Shown here: positions 1 to 6,139 of the stretch, piece after piece
How the letters are laid out: each line of letters opens with the position of its first letter
Position numbering within the stretch: position 1 is the stretch's first letter
DNA from: Bacteroidota bacterium
GTDB lineage: Bacteria > Bacteroidota > Bacteroidia > Flavobacteriales > Weeksellaceae
DNA: 6,605 nucleotides
Direction of reading: 5' to 3'
Assembly: GCA_023448955.1 (NCBI GenBank)
Contig: JAEXJU010000049.1
Span: 1-6,605 of the forward strand
Notes under the pieces: generated by a model
Database searches by the model: none
The model's input: only the letters and a program-made list of their open reading frames with translations
What the model was told of the DNA's origin: nothing
Made by a program: the position numbers and the translations under genes

Positions 1-2000
1 GTTCCGATAACAATATCGATTTTACCATTTTTCAGGCCTTCTTTGGTCTCTGATTTCTGTTTGGCTGTGCGGAATCGGTTCATATAAGAAATGTTCACAG
101 GAAAATCTTTCAAACGCTCTTTGAAACTTCTGTAATGTTGGAACGCCAGAATCGTTGTCGGAACCAGAATCGCAACCTGCTTTCCGTCGGTCGCCGCTTT
201 GAATGCCGCACGAATGGCAACTTCCGTTTTCCCGAACCCGACATCGCCACAGATCAAGCGATCCATCACGCCTTCATTTTCCATATCATTTTTTACATCC
301 AGCGTTGCTTTTTCCTGGTCTGGCGTATCTTCGTAAAGGAAGCTTGCTTCCAGTTCATTTTGCAGGTAAGAATCCGGCGAATATTGGAATCCTTTGGCAG
401 TTTTCCTTTCCGCATAAAGTTTTATCAGGTCAAAAGCGATCTGCTTAACTCTTGCCTTGGTTTTTTGTTTTAATGATTTCCAGGCTGGCGAACCGAGTTT
501 GCTAAGGACGATTTCTTTTCCGTCTGGCCCGTTGTATTTCGAAATTTTATGGAGTGAATGAATGCTGACATACAGCAAATCACCGTTTTTGTAACTCAAC
601 TTAAAACATTCCTGAATTTTGCCGTCATTATTGACCTTAACCAATCCCATAAATTTCCCGATTCCGTGGTCAATATGAGCAATGTAATCGCCAACTTTAA
701 GGGACATTAGATCCTTGAGTGTCAGCTGCTCCGATTTAGCAAATCCATCTTTGGATTTATAACGCTGGTAACGGTCGAAAATCTGATGATCTGTGTAAAT
801 CAGAATCTTGTTATCAGAATCCACAAAACCTTCATGAAGTTCCGATTTGAAGCTTTTGAACGGAATCTCGTGCTGAAGTTCTTCAAAAATAGATTGTAAT
901 CTTTCCTTTTGTTTTTCACTTGAAAATGAAATCCAAGTGTCAAATCCTTGTCCTTGTTTTTCTTCCAGATCCTGAATCAGCAATTCGAAGTTTTTGTGAA
1001 AGCTCGGCTGCTGTGTTTGGTTGAGTTCAATAATCTGAGATTTTGGAAGGTTGAAATGTTGCGAACTGAAATCTATGGTTTTGAACTTAATTAACTTATT
1101 CTGAAATTCTGCATCAGAAATGAATAGTTCGTCCGGCGTTCTGTGCTTGATATCTTTACTAAGTGTTTCATACTTTTCCAAAGCTTTTTCGTGGAACTCC
1201 TTGATTCTTCTTGCGGACAGATAAAGATTTTTTGAAACAATAAAACTGTTTTCTGGTAATAATTCAAAGAACGAAACCTTGCTTCCGGACACCGAAAAAT
1301 TCATATTGGAAACCAACTGAAATTCATCAATCTTGTCCAAAGACAACTGCGTTTCGATATCAAAAGTTTTAATACTTTCAACCTCGTTTCCAAAAAATGT
1401 GATTCGGAAAGGCTTTTCATTAGAAAAAGAAAAAACATCCACAATTCCGCCACGTACAGAAAATTCTCCCGGTTCGGAAACGAACTCGGTTTGGTTGAAT
1501 TGGTAATGATTCAGCAGCTCATCCACAAAATCAAAATCCAGCTGATCTCCCACTTTTATCTGATGTGAAATGGCTTTGAAATCTTCCTTTTTCAACACTT
1601 TTTCCGACATTGCGCCGATAAAAGCTACAATCACTTTTGGAGATTTTCCTGAGTTCAGTTTATTGATAACTTCCGTTCTCAGAACAAGATTCGCATTTTG
1701 GGTTTTCTCGATCTGATAAGGTTCCAAATGAGTGGCAGGAAAGTAAAGAATGTTATCTTTCCCCAGCAAATCTTCCATTTCCGCATTGATGTAAAGCGCA
1801 TCTTCCTTATCATCAGCGAGATAAAGAATTGTTTTGTTCTGAGTCAAGAAGAGTTCTGCTGCCAAAATTGAAACGGCGGAACCGGCACTTCCTTTGACTG
1901 AAATATGCTGTTTGGTAACTATCTGAGAAAAAATCTCGCTCCCGAACTGCTTCTGAAGCAAATCCGGCAAAAGATTCTGGTTAATTTTTTTTAATTCCAT
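1..2000 (-). CDS. mfd: Transcription-repair coupling factor Mfd (N-terminal 666 codons, gene continues past the left edge)
   Basis: Mfd is a cytoplasmic ATP-driven DNA translocase that removes RNA polymerase stalled at DNA damage and recruits UvrA for nucleotide excision repair. I translated the strand by hand: the frame is open from the ATG at 2000 to the edge. Seen in order: a UvrB-like N-terminal part with a degenerate P-loop (GSAGSA, residues 37-42) and the family motif PGEFSVRGG (177-185); the RNA-polymerase-interacting region with GDYIAHIDHGIGKF (about 437-450); then the helicase part with TPDQ (559-562), an intact Walker A GDVGFGKT (585-592) and motif Ia PTTILA (614-619), ending in DIVIG. 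The Walker B box, second RecA lobe and C-terminal regulatory domain lie outside; family members are about 1,100 residues, so roughly 60% is present. The start is firm: an in-frame TAA lies three codons upstream. Divergent from the lipoprotein gene. No frameshift or truncation seen. Confidence 0.97.
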   Translation of the reverse strand, partial: MELKKINQNLLPDLLQKQFGSEIFSQIVTKQHISVKGSAGSAVSILAAELFLTQNKTILYLADDKEDALYINAEMEDLLGKDNILYFPATHLEPYQIEKTQNANLVLRTEVINKLNSGKSPKVIVAFIGAMSEKVLKKEDFKAISHQIKVGDQLDFDFVDELLNHYQFNQTEFVSEPGEFSVRGGIVDVFSFSNEKPFRITFFGNEVESIKTFDIETQLSLDKIDEFQLVSNMNFSVSGSKVSFFELLPENSFIVSKNLYLSARRIKEFHEKALEKYETLSKDIKHRTPDELFISDAEFQNKLIKFKTIDFSSQHFNLPKSQIIELNQTQQPSFHKNFELLIQDLEEKQGQGFDTWISFSSEKQKERLQSIFEELQHEIPFKSFKSELHEGFVDSDNKILIYTDHQIFDRYQRYKSKDGFAKSEQLTLKDLMSLKVGDYIAHIDHGIGKFMGLVKVNNDGKIQECFKLSYKNGDLLYVSIHSLHKISKYNGPDGKEIVLSKLGSPAWKSLKQKTKARVKQIAFDLIKLYAERKTAKGFQYSPDSYLQNELEASFLYEDTPDQEKATLDVKNDMENEGVMDRLICGDVGFGKTEVAIRAAFKAATDGKQVAILVPTTILAFQHYRSFKERLKDFPVNISYMNRFRTAKQKSETKEGLKNGKIDIVIG

Positions 2001-2041
2001 TATGATTTATAAATCCCTTCCGGGAGAAAAACAACAATCAT
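2000..2041 (-). other. Candidate 13-codon upstream ORF in the mfd leader
   Basis: An ATG at 2041 opens a short frame reading MIVVFLPEGIYKS and stopping at TAA 2002-2000. The stop overlaps the mfd start by one base (TAATG), an arrangement typical of translational coupling. A small hairpin, UCCC-GGAA-GGGA (2025-2014), with a GNRA-type loop lies inside it, 14 to 25 bases upstream of the mfd ATG. Whether the peptide is made is unknown. Short open frames occur by chance, so only the exact stop-start overlap makes it notable. Confidence 0.25.
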
Positions 2042-2104
2042 TTCTCGTGCCTTTATTTAAATGGCTCTTAGAAAATTAAGTTACGGTGTAAACGCAAAAA
2101 GCGA

Positions 2105-2123
2105 TTCCGAGATATTTTCGGAA
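2105..2123. repeat. Perfect 6-bp inverted repeat in the mfd/lipoprotein intergenic region
   Basis: TTCCGA (2105-2110) and TCGGAA (2118-2123) are separated by the 7-base spacer GATATTT. The flanks add some imperfect pairing. It lies just downstream of the candidate mfd promoter, so in mfd mRNA it would form a hairpin close to the 5' end, followed three bases later by a U5 run. It could be a leader hairpin, a weak terminator, or an operator between the divergent genes. Nothing in the sequence decides between these. Confidence 0.4.
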
Positions 2124-2139
2124 CCGTTATTTTGTTTTA

Positions 2140-2147
2140 CAAATATA
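2140..2147 (-). promoter_or_regulatory. Candidate mfd promoter, -7 box TATATTTG
   Basis: Read on the minus strand the bases are TATATTTG, an exact match to the Bacteroidota -7 consensus TAnnTTTG. No clear -33 TTTG is found at the expected spacing of about 19 to 21 bases; that region is A/T-rich (TTAAAACTAA). If used, transcription would begin near 2133 and leave a leader of about 130 bases before mfd. Confidence 0.45.
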
Positions 2148-2199
2148 CGATTTTTAAAAAAAATTAGTTTTAACTTTACATTCCTTAAACTATGAACAT

Positions 2200-2577
2200 T
2201 TGAAATTCAGTTTCAAAATATTATCCGCTGCATTATTGCTTTCGGTTATCATTTTCCAGTGCAAAGATGATGATGCACAGATTTTCCGCGCCTATGTGGA
2301 AGGAAAAATAAGCTATTCTGAAGCCAAGTTTCTGGAAGACCCGATACACCTGGTAAAAGAGAAAAAAATAATTGCGGAAACACTTCCCAAGGAAAGCGGA
2401 AGCTTTGTGCTTGCAGGACCTTATGACAAAGGCACATACAGGCTTCAGCTGAAGAATTACAAAATCAAATCATTTTCTACAGATACCAAAGGCTGTAAAA
2501 TATCGGCTGACTCGCTAAGCATAGAAATTCCGGGTGGAGAAACGTATGTTATTTTTAACAATATTGTTCTTAAATGA
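2200..2577 (+). CDS. Probable surface-exposed lipoprotein, unknown function, TTG start
   Basis: Protein of 125 residues with a lipoprotein signal peptide: basic start (KFSFK), hydrophobic core (ILSAALLLSVII), then FQC with the acylated Cys at residue 21. The next residues, KDDD (22-25), fit the lipoprotein export signal described in Bacteroidota (a Lys followed by acidic residues just after the Cys), which predicts display on the outer face of the outer membrane. The remaining 100 or so residues look beta-rich (FRAYVEGKISY, GSFVLAGPYDKGTYRLQL); I do not recognise a family. Start choice: there is no in-frame ATG upstream. The nearest ATG (2192) is in another frame and stops after three codons, while TTG at 2200 gives a signal peptide of normal length. 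A weak promoter-like TAACTTTA lies at 2171-2178. The stop overlaps the next gene's ATG (ATGA, 2574-2577), so the two are probably translationally coupled. Confidence 0.8.
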   Translation: MKFSFKILSAALLLSVIIFQCKDDDAQIFRAYVEGKISYSEAKFLEDPIHLVKEKKIIAETLPKESGSFVLAGPYDKGTYRLQLKNYKIKSFSTDTKGCKISADSLSIEIPGGETYVIFNNIVLK

Positions 2578-3194
2578 AAAAAATTTTACTCTTTACATTT
2601 TCGGCAATATGCTTTCTGAATATTGATGCTCAGAAAAGAAAACGTTATAACTGGCAGGAAGAAGTGAGGTTTTCTATAGATCCTCACGTCAAAATAATGG
2701 CAGCTCTTGGAGATAACTTTATAAAAGATGTCTTCGGATATTTTTATGGTTTCGGAATTGGCGGCAATATCAATATTTATAAAAACTTCGGACTGGGTGC
2801 AGAGTACACTTATTTCCTTGCTAATGATGTGAGAAAACCTGAAGTCTTTGGCTATCTGGGTGCACCATCAATGAGCAATTTTGACTGGTATCTTTTTCAT
2901 AAGGACGCCATTTCGGAAGATTTTGCAGTAGAAGAATTATTAGGTTACAGTACTTACCGGATGAAAAGTCCATATCTGGATAATTCCGGAAACTTCAAAG
3001 AAGGAAACGGAGGTCTTAACTTGGGCGCCAGAATAATATATACTCTTGATAATGAAGGATATCAGCAGGTAGTTTTCGGAACCAAAATTAACTTTTACAA
3101 TTCCAGAATCGGCAATCAGAACGCTGAAATAGAAAAGTATTTTTCCAAAGCTGTATTTCTTAATTTCAGCCTTGCTTACCGATATCAATTTTAA
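2574..3194 (+). CDS. Small outer-membrane beta-barrel-like protein, unknown function
   Basis: Protein of 206 residues with a type I signal peptide (MKKILLFTFSAICFLNIDA, cleavage expected before Gln20). The mature part has alternating aromatic/glycine beta-strand patterns typical of outer-membrane barrels: GYFYGFGIGGNINIYKNF, then GLGAEYTYF, GGLNLGARIIYTL, QVVFGTKINFY and a last strand FLNFSLAYRYQF. The C-terminal Phe is the usual barrel assembly signal. The size suits an eight-strand barrel with a long loop around residues 90-145. The family is not recognised beyond porin-like or OMP beta-barrel. Its ATG overlaps the stop of the preceding lipoprotein gene, and a surface lipoprotein plus a barrel in one transcript suggests they act together at the outer membrane; that is inference. 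Cys13 lies in the signal core without a proper lipobox, so a second lipoprotein is unlikely. No terminator hairpin follows. Confidence 0.82.
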   Translation: MKKILLFTFSAICFLNIDAQKRKRYNWQEEVRFSIDPHVKIMAALGDNFIKDVFGYFYGFGIGGNINIYKNFGLGAEYTYFLANDVRKPEVFGYLGAPSMSNFDWYLFHKDAISEDFAVEELLGYSTYRMKSPYLDNSGNFKEGNGGLNLGARIIYTLDNEGYQQVVFGTKINFYNSRIGNQNAEIEKYFSKAVFLNFSLAYRYQF

Positions 3195-3263
3195 GCAGAT
3201 TTTAAGTTGTTATAATTTGTGGTTAAAGTTTTTCCGTTTTTCTTTCCGAATCAATTTTTGATA

Positions 3264-3271
3264 TAAATTTG
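3264..3271 (+). promoter_or_regulatory. Promoter -7 box TAAATTTG upstream of the basic repeat protein gene
   Basis: TAAATTTG matches the Bacteroidota TAnnTTTG consensus exactly. A near-match to the -33 TTTG element (TTTC, 3243-3246) lies close to the expected distance. Transcription would start near 3278, giving a leader of about 25 bases before the ATG at 3303. The leader is A-rich with no Shine-Dalgarno, as usual in this phylum. It suggests that this gene is transcribed separately from the lipoprotein/outer-membrane pair. Confidence 0.6.
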
Positions 3272-3302
3272 CTTCAATAATTAACCAACACAATATTCTA
3301 AA

Positions 3303-3563
3303 ATGAAAAATTTATTAGCAGCCATTCTGCTTACCTTTGGAGTAGGCGCAGCAACAGCTCAGACCACTGCTCCTGCAGCAAAAAAGCAAGTGACTAAGAC
3401 CGAGAAAAAAGCAACAAAGACAGTAGAAGCTCAGGCTGCGAAAGTTGCAAATACACCGGATGTCAAACTTAAAAAAGACGGAACTCCGGACAAACGATAC
3501 AAAGCCAATAAAATGCTTAAAAAAGACGGAACTCCGGACAAGCGTTACAAGGCCAACAAATAA
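3303..3563 (+). CDS. Secreted, lysine-rich repeat protein (possible PBCV-type basic adaptor repeats)
   Basis: Protein of 86 residues. Residues 1-19 form a signal peptide with an ATA cleavage site before Gln20, so the mature protein (67 residues) is exported. Residues 20-55 are a low-complexity Ala/Lys/Thr linker. The C-terminus is two identical 15-residue units, LKKDGTPDKRYKANK (56-70 and 72-86), separated by one Met. The mature chain has 20 Lys/Arg against 7 Asp/Glu, so it is strongly basic. There is no Cys, no membrane segment and no enzyme motif. From memory, the repeat resembles the PBCV-specific basic adaptor motif known from chlorella viruses (Pfam, I believe PF08789), and similar small proteins occur in Chryseobacterium relatives; this needs a profile search. 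Function unknown: binding an acidic partner such as nucleic acid, lipid A phosphates or acidic polysaccharide would fit the charge. Own promoter box upstream, strong terminator downstream, so probably monocistronic. Confidence 0.85.
   Translation: MKNLLAAILLTFGVGAATAQTTAPAAKKQVTKTEKKATKTVEAQAAKVANTPDVKLKKDGTPDKRYKANKMLKKDGTPDKRYKANK
3468..3560 (+). repeat. Tandem 45-bp coding repeat (two copies)
   Basis: Copy 1 is 3468-3512 and copy 2 is 3516-3560, separated by one ATG codon. They differ at 4 of 45 bases, all at third codon positions and all silent (AAA/AAG twice, CGA/CGT, AAT/AAC). The first 26 bases are identical. The pattern suggests an old duplication kept under selection for the peptide sequence. 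Confidence 0.95.
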
Positions 3564-3622
3564 ATTTCCTAATCTATGAAGAAGAAAGGGACAATTTAAT
3601 TTTTCATAACTTTTATTTTTTT

Positions 3623-3656
3623 AGACTTTACAAGATTTGTAAAGTCTTTTCTTTTT
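3623..3656 (+). terminator. Rho-independent terminator after the basic repeat protein gene
   Basis: A perfect 11-bp stem (AGACTTTACAA / TTGTAAAGTCT, 3623-3633 and 3637-3647) with the 3-base loop GAT is followed by TTTTCTTTTT. It lies 60 bases after the stop at 3563. The opposite strand has no U-run after the stem, so it works only for plus-strand transcripts. It isolates the repeat protein gene from the gene at 3705. The rest of 3564-3704 shows no other clear element. Confidence 0.9.
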
Positions 3657-3704
3657 GGTTCACGATTTGATTATCCGTAAGCATAATCCAAAAAAATTAC
3701 TGTT

Positions 3705-4046
3705 ATGAGCCCAAAACCAATGCTGACACTTTCGCAAGTGATGGAAAAGCTGAGAGAAAAAGGAATTACGGATGAAATAAGAATGACGGATGACAAAAAA
3801 TTCGTAATTACAGGAACCGAAAAATCCTACCGTTCCGAAGATCTAAAGATCCTGAGAACCTACAGATTCGAGGGAGCAAGTGATCCTGACGATAACATTG
3901 CACTTTATTTGATCCAGGATATGTACGGAAACAAGGCTATGATTATTGACTCTTATGGAGCCAACAGTAATTATGAAGGTCCGGAGTTTGATCAGTTCCT
4001 TAAAAATATTCCGGCAGTTGAAGAATCTGAAGAATATGACTTCTAA
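3705..4046 (+). CDS. Small conserved Bacteroidota protein of unknown function
   Basis: Protein of 113 residues, no signal peptide or membrane segment, so cytoplasmic. The N-terminal part (residues 7-40) looks helical then beta (LSQVMEKLREKGITDEIRM). The conserved core is around residues 46-85: DLKILRTYRFEGASDPDD, then ALYLIQDMYGNKAMIIDSYG. The tail is acidic (EESEEYDF). This pattern, YRFEG-x-SDPDD followed by G-x-K-x(3)-[IV]D-[SA]YG, is that of a small family common in flavobacteria. As I recall, automatic annotation often labels its members 'phosphoribosylpyrophosphate synthetase'. That label is not supported here: the protein is about a third of the enzyme's length and I see no PRPP-binding loop. 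Met1 is taken as start; Met6 (3720) is possible. It stands alone between two terminators; no clear promoter box was found. Confidence 0.82.
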   Translation: MSPKPMLTLSQVMEKLREKGITDEIRMTDDKKFVITGTEKSYRSEDLKILRTYRFEGASDPDDNIALYLIQDMYGNKAMIIDSYGANSNYEGPEFDQFLKNIPAVEESEEYDF

Positions 4047-4052
4047 AATACA

Positions 4053-4089
4053 AATCCTTTTCTGAAAACGACAGAAAAGGATTTTTTTT
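4053..4089. terminator. Shared hairpin terminator between convergent genes
   Basis: A perfect 12-bp stem (AATCCTTTTCTG, 4053-4064, pairing with 4072-4083) has a 7-base loop AAAACGA. On the plus strand an 8-base T-run (4082-4089) follows, making a strong terminator for the gene ending at 4046. On the minus strand the stem is followed by TTTGTATTTTAG, a weaker U-rich tail, so it probably also ends the AsmA-like gene, whose stop codon (4090-4088) lies in the same T-run. Confidence 0.9.
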
Positions 4090-6109
4090 AAATTTTTATG
4101 ACTAGCAGCGATTTTTTGAGTCCGTCTTCTATCCCTTTCCAGTAGAAATTAAAGAATGAGCGATCTTTACTCCTCTTCACGTCAATATCTACCGATTGAG
4201 GAAATTTTTCTGAATCCTTTTTTACGACAAGATTGGCCACGGCTGACAGAAACTTTTTCTTCTCTTTGGTTTTTTTATCCAAGACATTGACTTTAAGATC
4301 TTTATGTGCAATCCGGAATTTACCGTTCATAACATCATTATTACCTTTGAAATCAAAATTAATACTCGTGATTAATCCTGTTGCCGTAATAATCATATAA
4401 GGTTTGATAAAAGGATTGATATCATTAGCCGGGAGATTATTGATGTAACCTGAAATGGTGAACTGATCCCGCAGGTTGGCAGTGTCGAAATTCCAGTTAA
4501 CCTTCATTGGCGATGCATCCATAAATTTACAGTTGATTGCAATCGGAACTTTTGTGTCAGCTCCTTTTTTCTTATTAGAGTTAATATTCCTCACATTCAT
4601 ATTAAAATTGGAAAAGATAACTTTCCCCGGTCCGTTTGCGTCCGGCTTGTCTTCTTCATAGACTAATCTGGAACTGATAAGATTAAGATTATCAACCAAC
4701 AAAGGAAATTTAATATTTCTAAGCAATTTAGAATAAAGCAATTTCTCTTTCGGATTGTCCTTCGGAATTTTACTTCGGAAAATGTTCGCGTTTACCTGAT
4801 TTACTTTCAGATTTTTAATGTGAATGTCAGGCTGGTCATTATCATAATTCCATTTCAGACCAAGAAGCTGAATCCTGTTTGCAGAGATATCAAACAAATC
4901 GTTTTCCATCGGGATCATCTTTACAAATTCTGATCTGGAATATTTTGGATTAAGATTAAATTGTTTAAAATCAATATTTTCCGGAGCTACATCAAAGCTT
5001 GACAACTGAATCGTATAATATTTTCCGGCATCATAAAAAAGCTGACTTCCCGTGAGTTTGTAATTCTGATAAGTAAATGGTATTTTATTTTTAGACGTTT
5101 CAGAATCCATCAGAAAATTTCTGACATTGGCGTTAAAATTAGCAATAGAAAAAGAGCGCGCTTCATTAGCTTTCAGAACAGATAATTTTCCATCCATCAC
5201 ATCAACATTTTGAAAATCGAGATCGAAATCGGATTTCTTTTTAGTGGTTTTAATCACTTTGCTATCTCTGTTCTGAATAACAAACTCGGGACTTTGAAGC
5301 ATTGCATTTTTAAGACTGAGTTTTGTTTTGCTGAATATAAGCTGTTCAAAAACAAGCTGCTTGCTTTTGATTTGGAAAAGGCTTTTTTGGCTTCTGAAGT
5401 CCCTTTCCCAGTTTTTGAAATCCAGCAGAGATTTTAAGGTAAAATCAGCAACATCCAGTTTTCCATCCTTTGTTTTAATAGATGTTGCGGTAACTGAATA
5501 AACTTTTCCAAGTCTGAAAAAGAAATTTTTTGCAGTGATTGCATAACTGTCTAATGCAAAAGGCAACTCATCCTGATTTTCATTAAGGCTCAGATTTTTA
5601 ATATTAAGATTGAGATCTTTAGCTGAAAACAGCTGGGTTTGATCCGACTTTTTAATATCAAGATTGCCATTATCAATCTCAATATTCTTTATTATAAAGG
5701 GAAGCGGATCTTTTTCTGAAGAATTTTTTTTTGGTTCAGCAAGCCTGACATTAATGTTTGGTTTAATGAGTTTTACAGAACTAGCTTCCAGTCTTTTATT
5801 TTTAAGAAATTCTATAAAGCCTAATCTGCTGATATTGAGACCATCAAGCGATCCGTATAACATTGTAACTTTAGTGTTATTCGGCTGTTTCGTTCTGATA
5901 CTGATATCGTGTGCAGTTATGTTTCCGCTCAGGATTTCAACATTCAGAGATTTGTAAGTAATCTGATAAGGCGTTTTGTTTTTCAGGTAATCCGGAAGTT
6001 TATACTTGAGCCAGAGACTGAAACCAATATTGGCTACTACAATTAATGCAAAAAGACTTCCTATTACGATGAGTGAAATTTTTAGAGTTTTTTTCATCCG
6101 TTTATTCAT
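4088..6109 (-). CDS. AsmA-like inner-membrane-anchored periplasmic protein
   Basis: Protein of 673 residues. A basic start (MNKRMKK) and one hydrophobic segment (about residues 9-34) anchor it in the inner membrane; the rest would be periplasmic. The segment after the anchor has the AsmA-type pattern (ITYKSLNVEILSGNITAHDI, 50-69, then LNISRLGFIEFLKNKRLEAS, 91-110). The long middle is almost all beta-strand and contains repeated units (about 137-225, 296-386, 468-540). Features of the Bacteroidota branch are FRSKIPKDNPKEK (444-456) followed by LVDNLNLISSRLVYEED (471-487). The C-terminus (SFFNFYWKGIEDGLKKS, 651-667) is also family-like. AsmA-like proteins such as TamB and YhdP form long hydrophobic grooves and help move phospholipids toward the outer membrane; a similar role here is inference. 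It begins 30 bases after the stop of the DUF2797-family gene with no promoter box between, so probably one transcript. Met5 (6097) is an alternative start. Confidence 0.85.
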   Translation of the reverse strand: MNKRMKKTLKISLIVIGSLFALIVVANIGFSLWLKYKLPDYLKNKTPYQITYKSLNVEILSGNITAHDISIRTKQPNNTKVTMLYGSLDGLNISRLGFIEFLKNKRLEASSVKLIKPNINVRLAEPKKNSSEKDPLPFIIKNIEIDNGNLDIKKSDQTQLFSAKDLNLNIKNLSLNENQDELPFALDSYAITAKNFFFRLGKVYSVTATSIKTKDGKLDVADFTLKSLLDFKNWERDFRSQKSLFQIKSKQLVFEQLIFSKTKLSLKNAMLQSPEFVIQNRDSKVIKTTKKKSDFDLDFQNVDVMDGKLSVLKANEARSFSIANFNANVRNFLMDSETSKNKIPFTYQNYKLTGSQLFYDAGKYYTIQLSSFDVAPENIDFKQFNLNPKYSRSEFVKMIPMENDLFDISANRIQLLGLKWNYDNDQPDIHIKNLKVNQVNANIFRSKIPKDNPKEKLLYSKLLRNIKFPLLVDNLNLISSRLVYEEDKPDANGPGKVIFSNFNMNVRNINSNKKKGADTKVPIAINCKFMDASPMKVNWNFDTANLRDQFTISGYINNLPANDINPFIKPYMIITATGLITSINFDFKGNNDVMNGKFRIAHKDLKVNVLDKKTKEKKKFLSAVANLVVKKDSEKFPQSVDIDVKRSKDRSFFNFYWKGIEDGLKKSLLVIKI
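4490..5701 (-). repeat. Three diverged internal repeats within the AsmA-like protein
   Basis: Units A (residues 137-225, 5701-5435), B (296-386, 5224-4952) and C (468-540, 4708-4490) share a pattern: hydrophobic strand, [NV]-G-x-L or similar, an 'FS' followed by N-x-N-[IV]-[KR]-N, then a Pro-hydrophobic step. Examples: LFSAKDLNLNIKNL (160-173), SFSIANFNANVRNF (319-332), IFSNFNMNVRNI (498-509). A and B also share PF-x(4)-Y and the later GKVYSV / GKYYTI strand. Repeats are seen only at protein level. Confidence 0.65.
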
Positions 6110-6139
6110 TACTAACTGATTACTAAAAACTGTTCCAAT

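Noticed and set aside
135..473. Plus-strand open frames of 112 and 81 codons
   Set aside because: They lie opposite the helicase part of mfd, which has clear motifs in its own frame; their Arg/Phe-rich composition is typical of antisense shadows.
2061..2195. A 44-codon plus-strand frame starting MALRKLSYGVNAKS between mfd and the lipoprotein gene
   Set aside because: It covers the inverted repeat and the candidate mfd promoter, its second half is simply the A/T-rich promoter region, it has no recognisable family, and no promoter box is placed for it. Conservation in relatives would be needed to revive it.
2249..3188. Minus-strand open frames opposite the lipoprotein and outer-membrane protein genes
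   Set aside because: Both plus-strand genes have signal peptides and coupled start/stop, so the antisense frames are shadows.
3211..3220. TATAATTTGT as a second promoter box upstream of the basic repeat protein
   Set aside because: The spacing between TA and TTTG does not match TAnnTTTG, and TAAATTTG at 3264-3271 fits better and is closer to the start.
3468..3560. A CRISPR-like or calcium-binding (dockerin/EF-hand) reading of the tandem repeat
   Set aside because: Only two copies with no spacers, lying in frame in a coding sequence; DGTPD lacks the further acidic ligands of a calcium loop, and the unit is strongly basic.
4476..5957. Plus-strand open frames (about 60 to 97 codons) opposite the AsmA-like gene
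   Set aside because: They are hydrophobic shadows of a beta-rich, Lys/Asn-rich protein on the other strand, with no supporting start region or family match.
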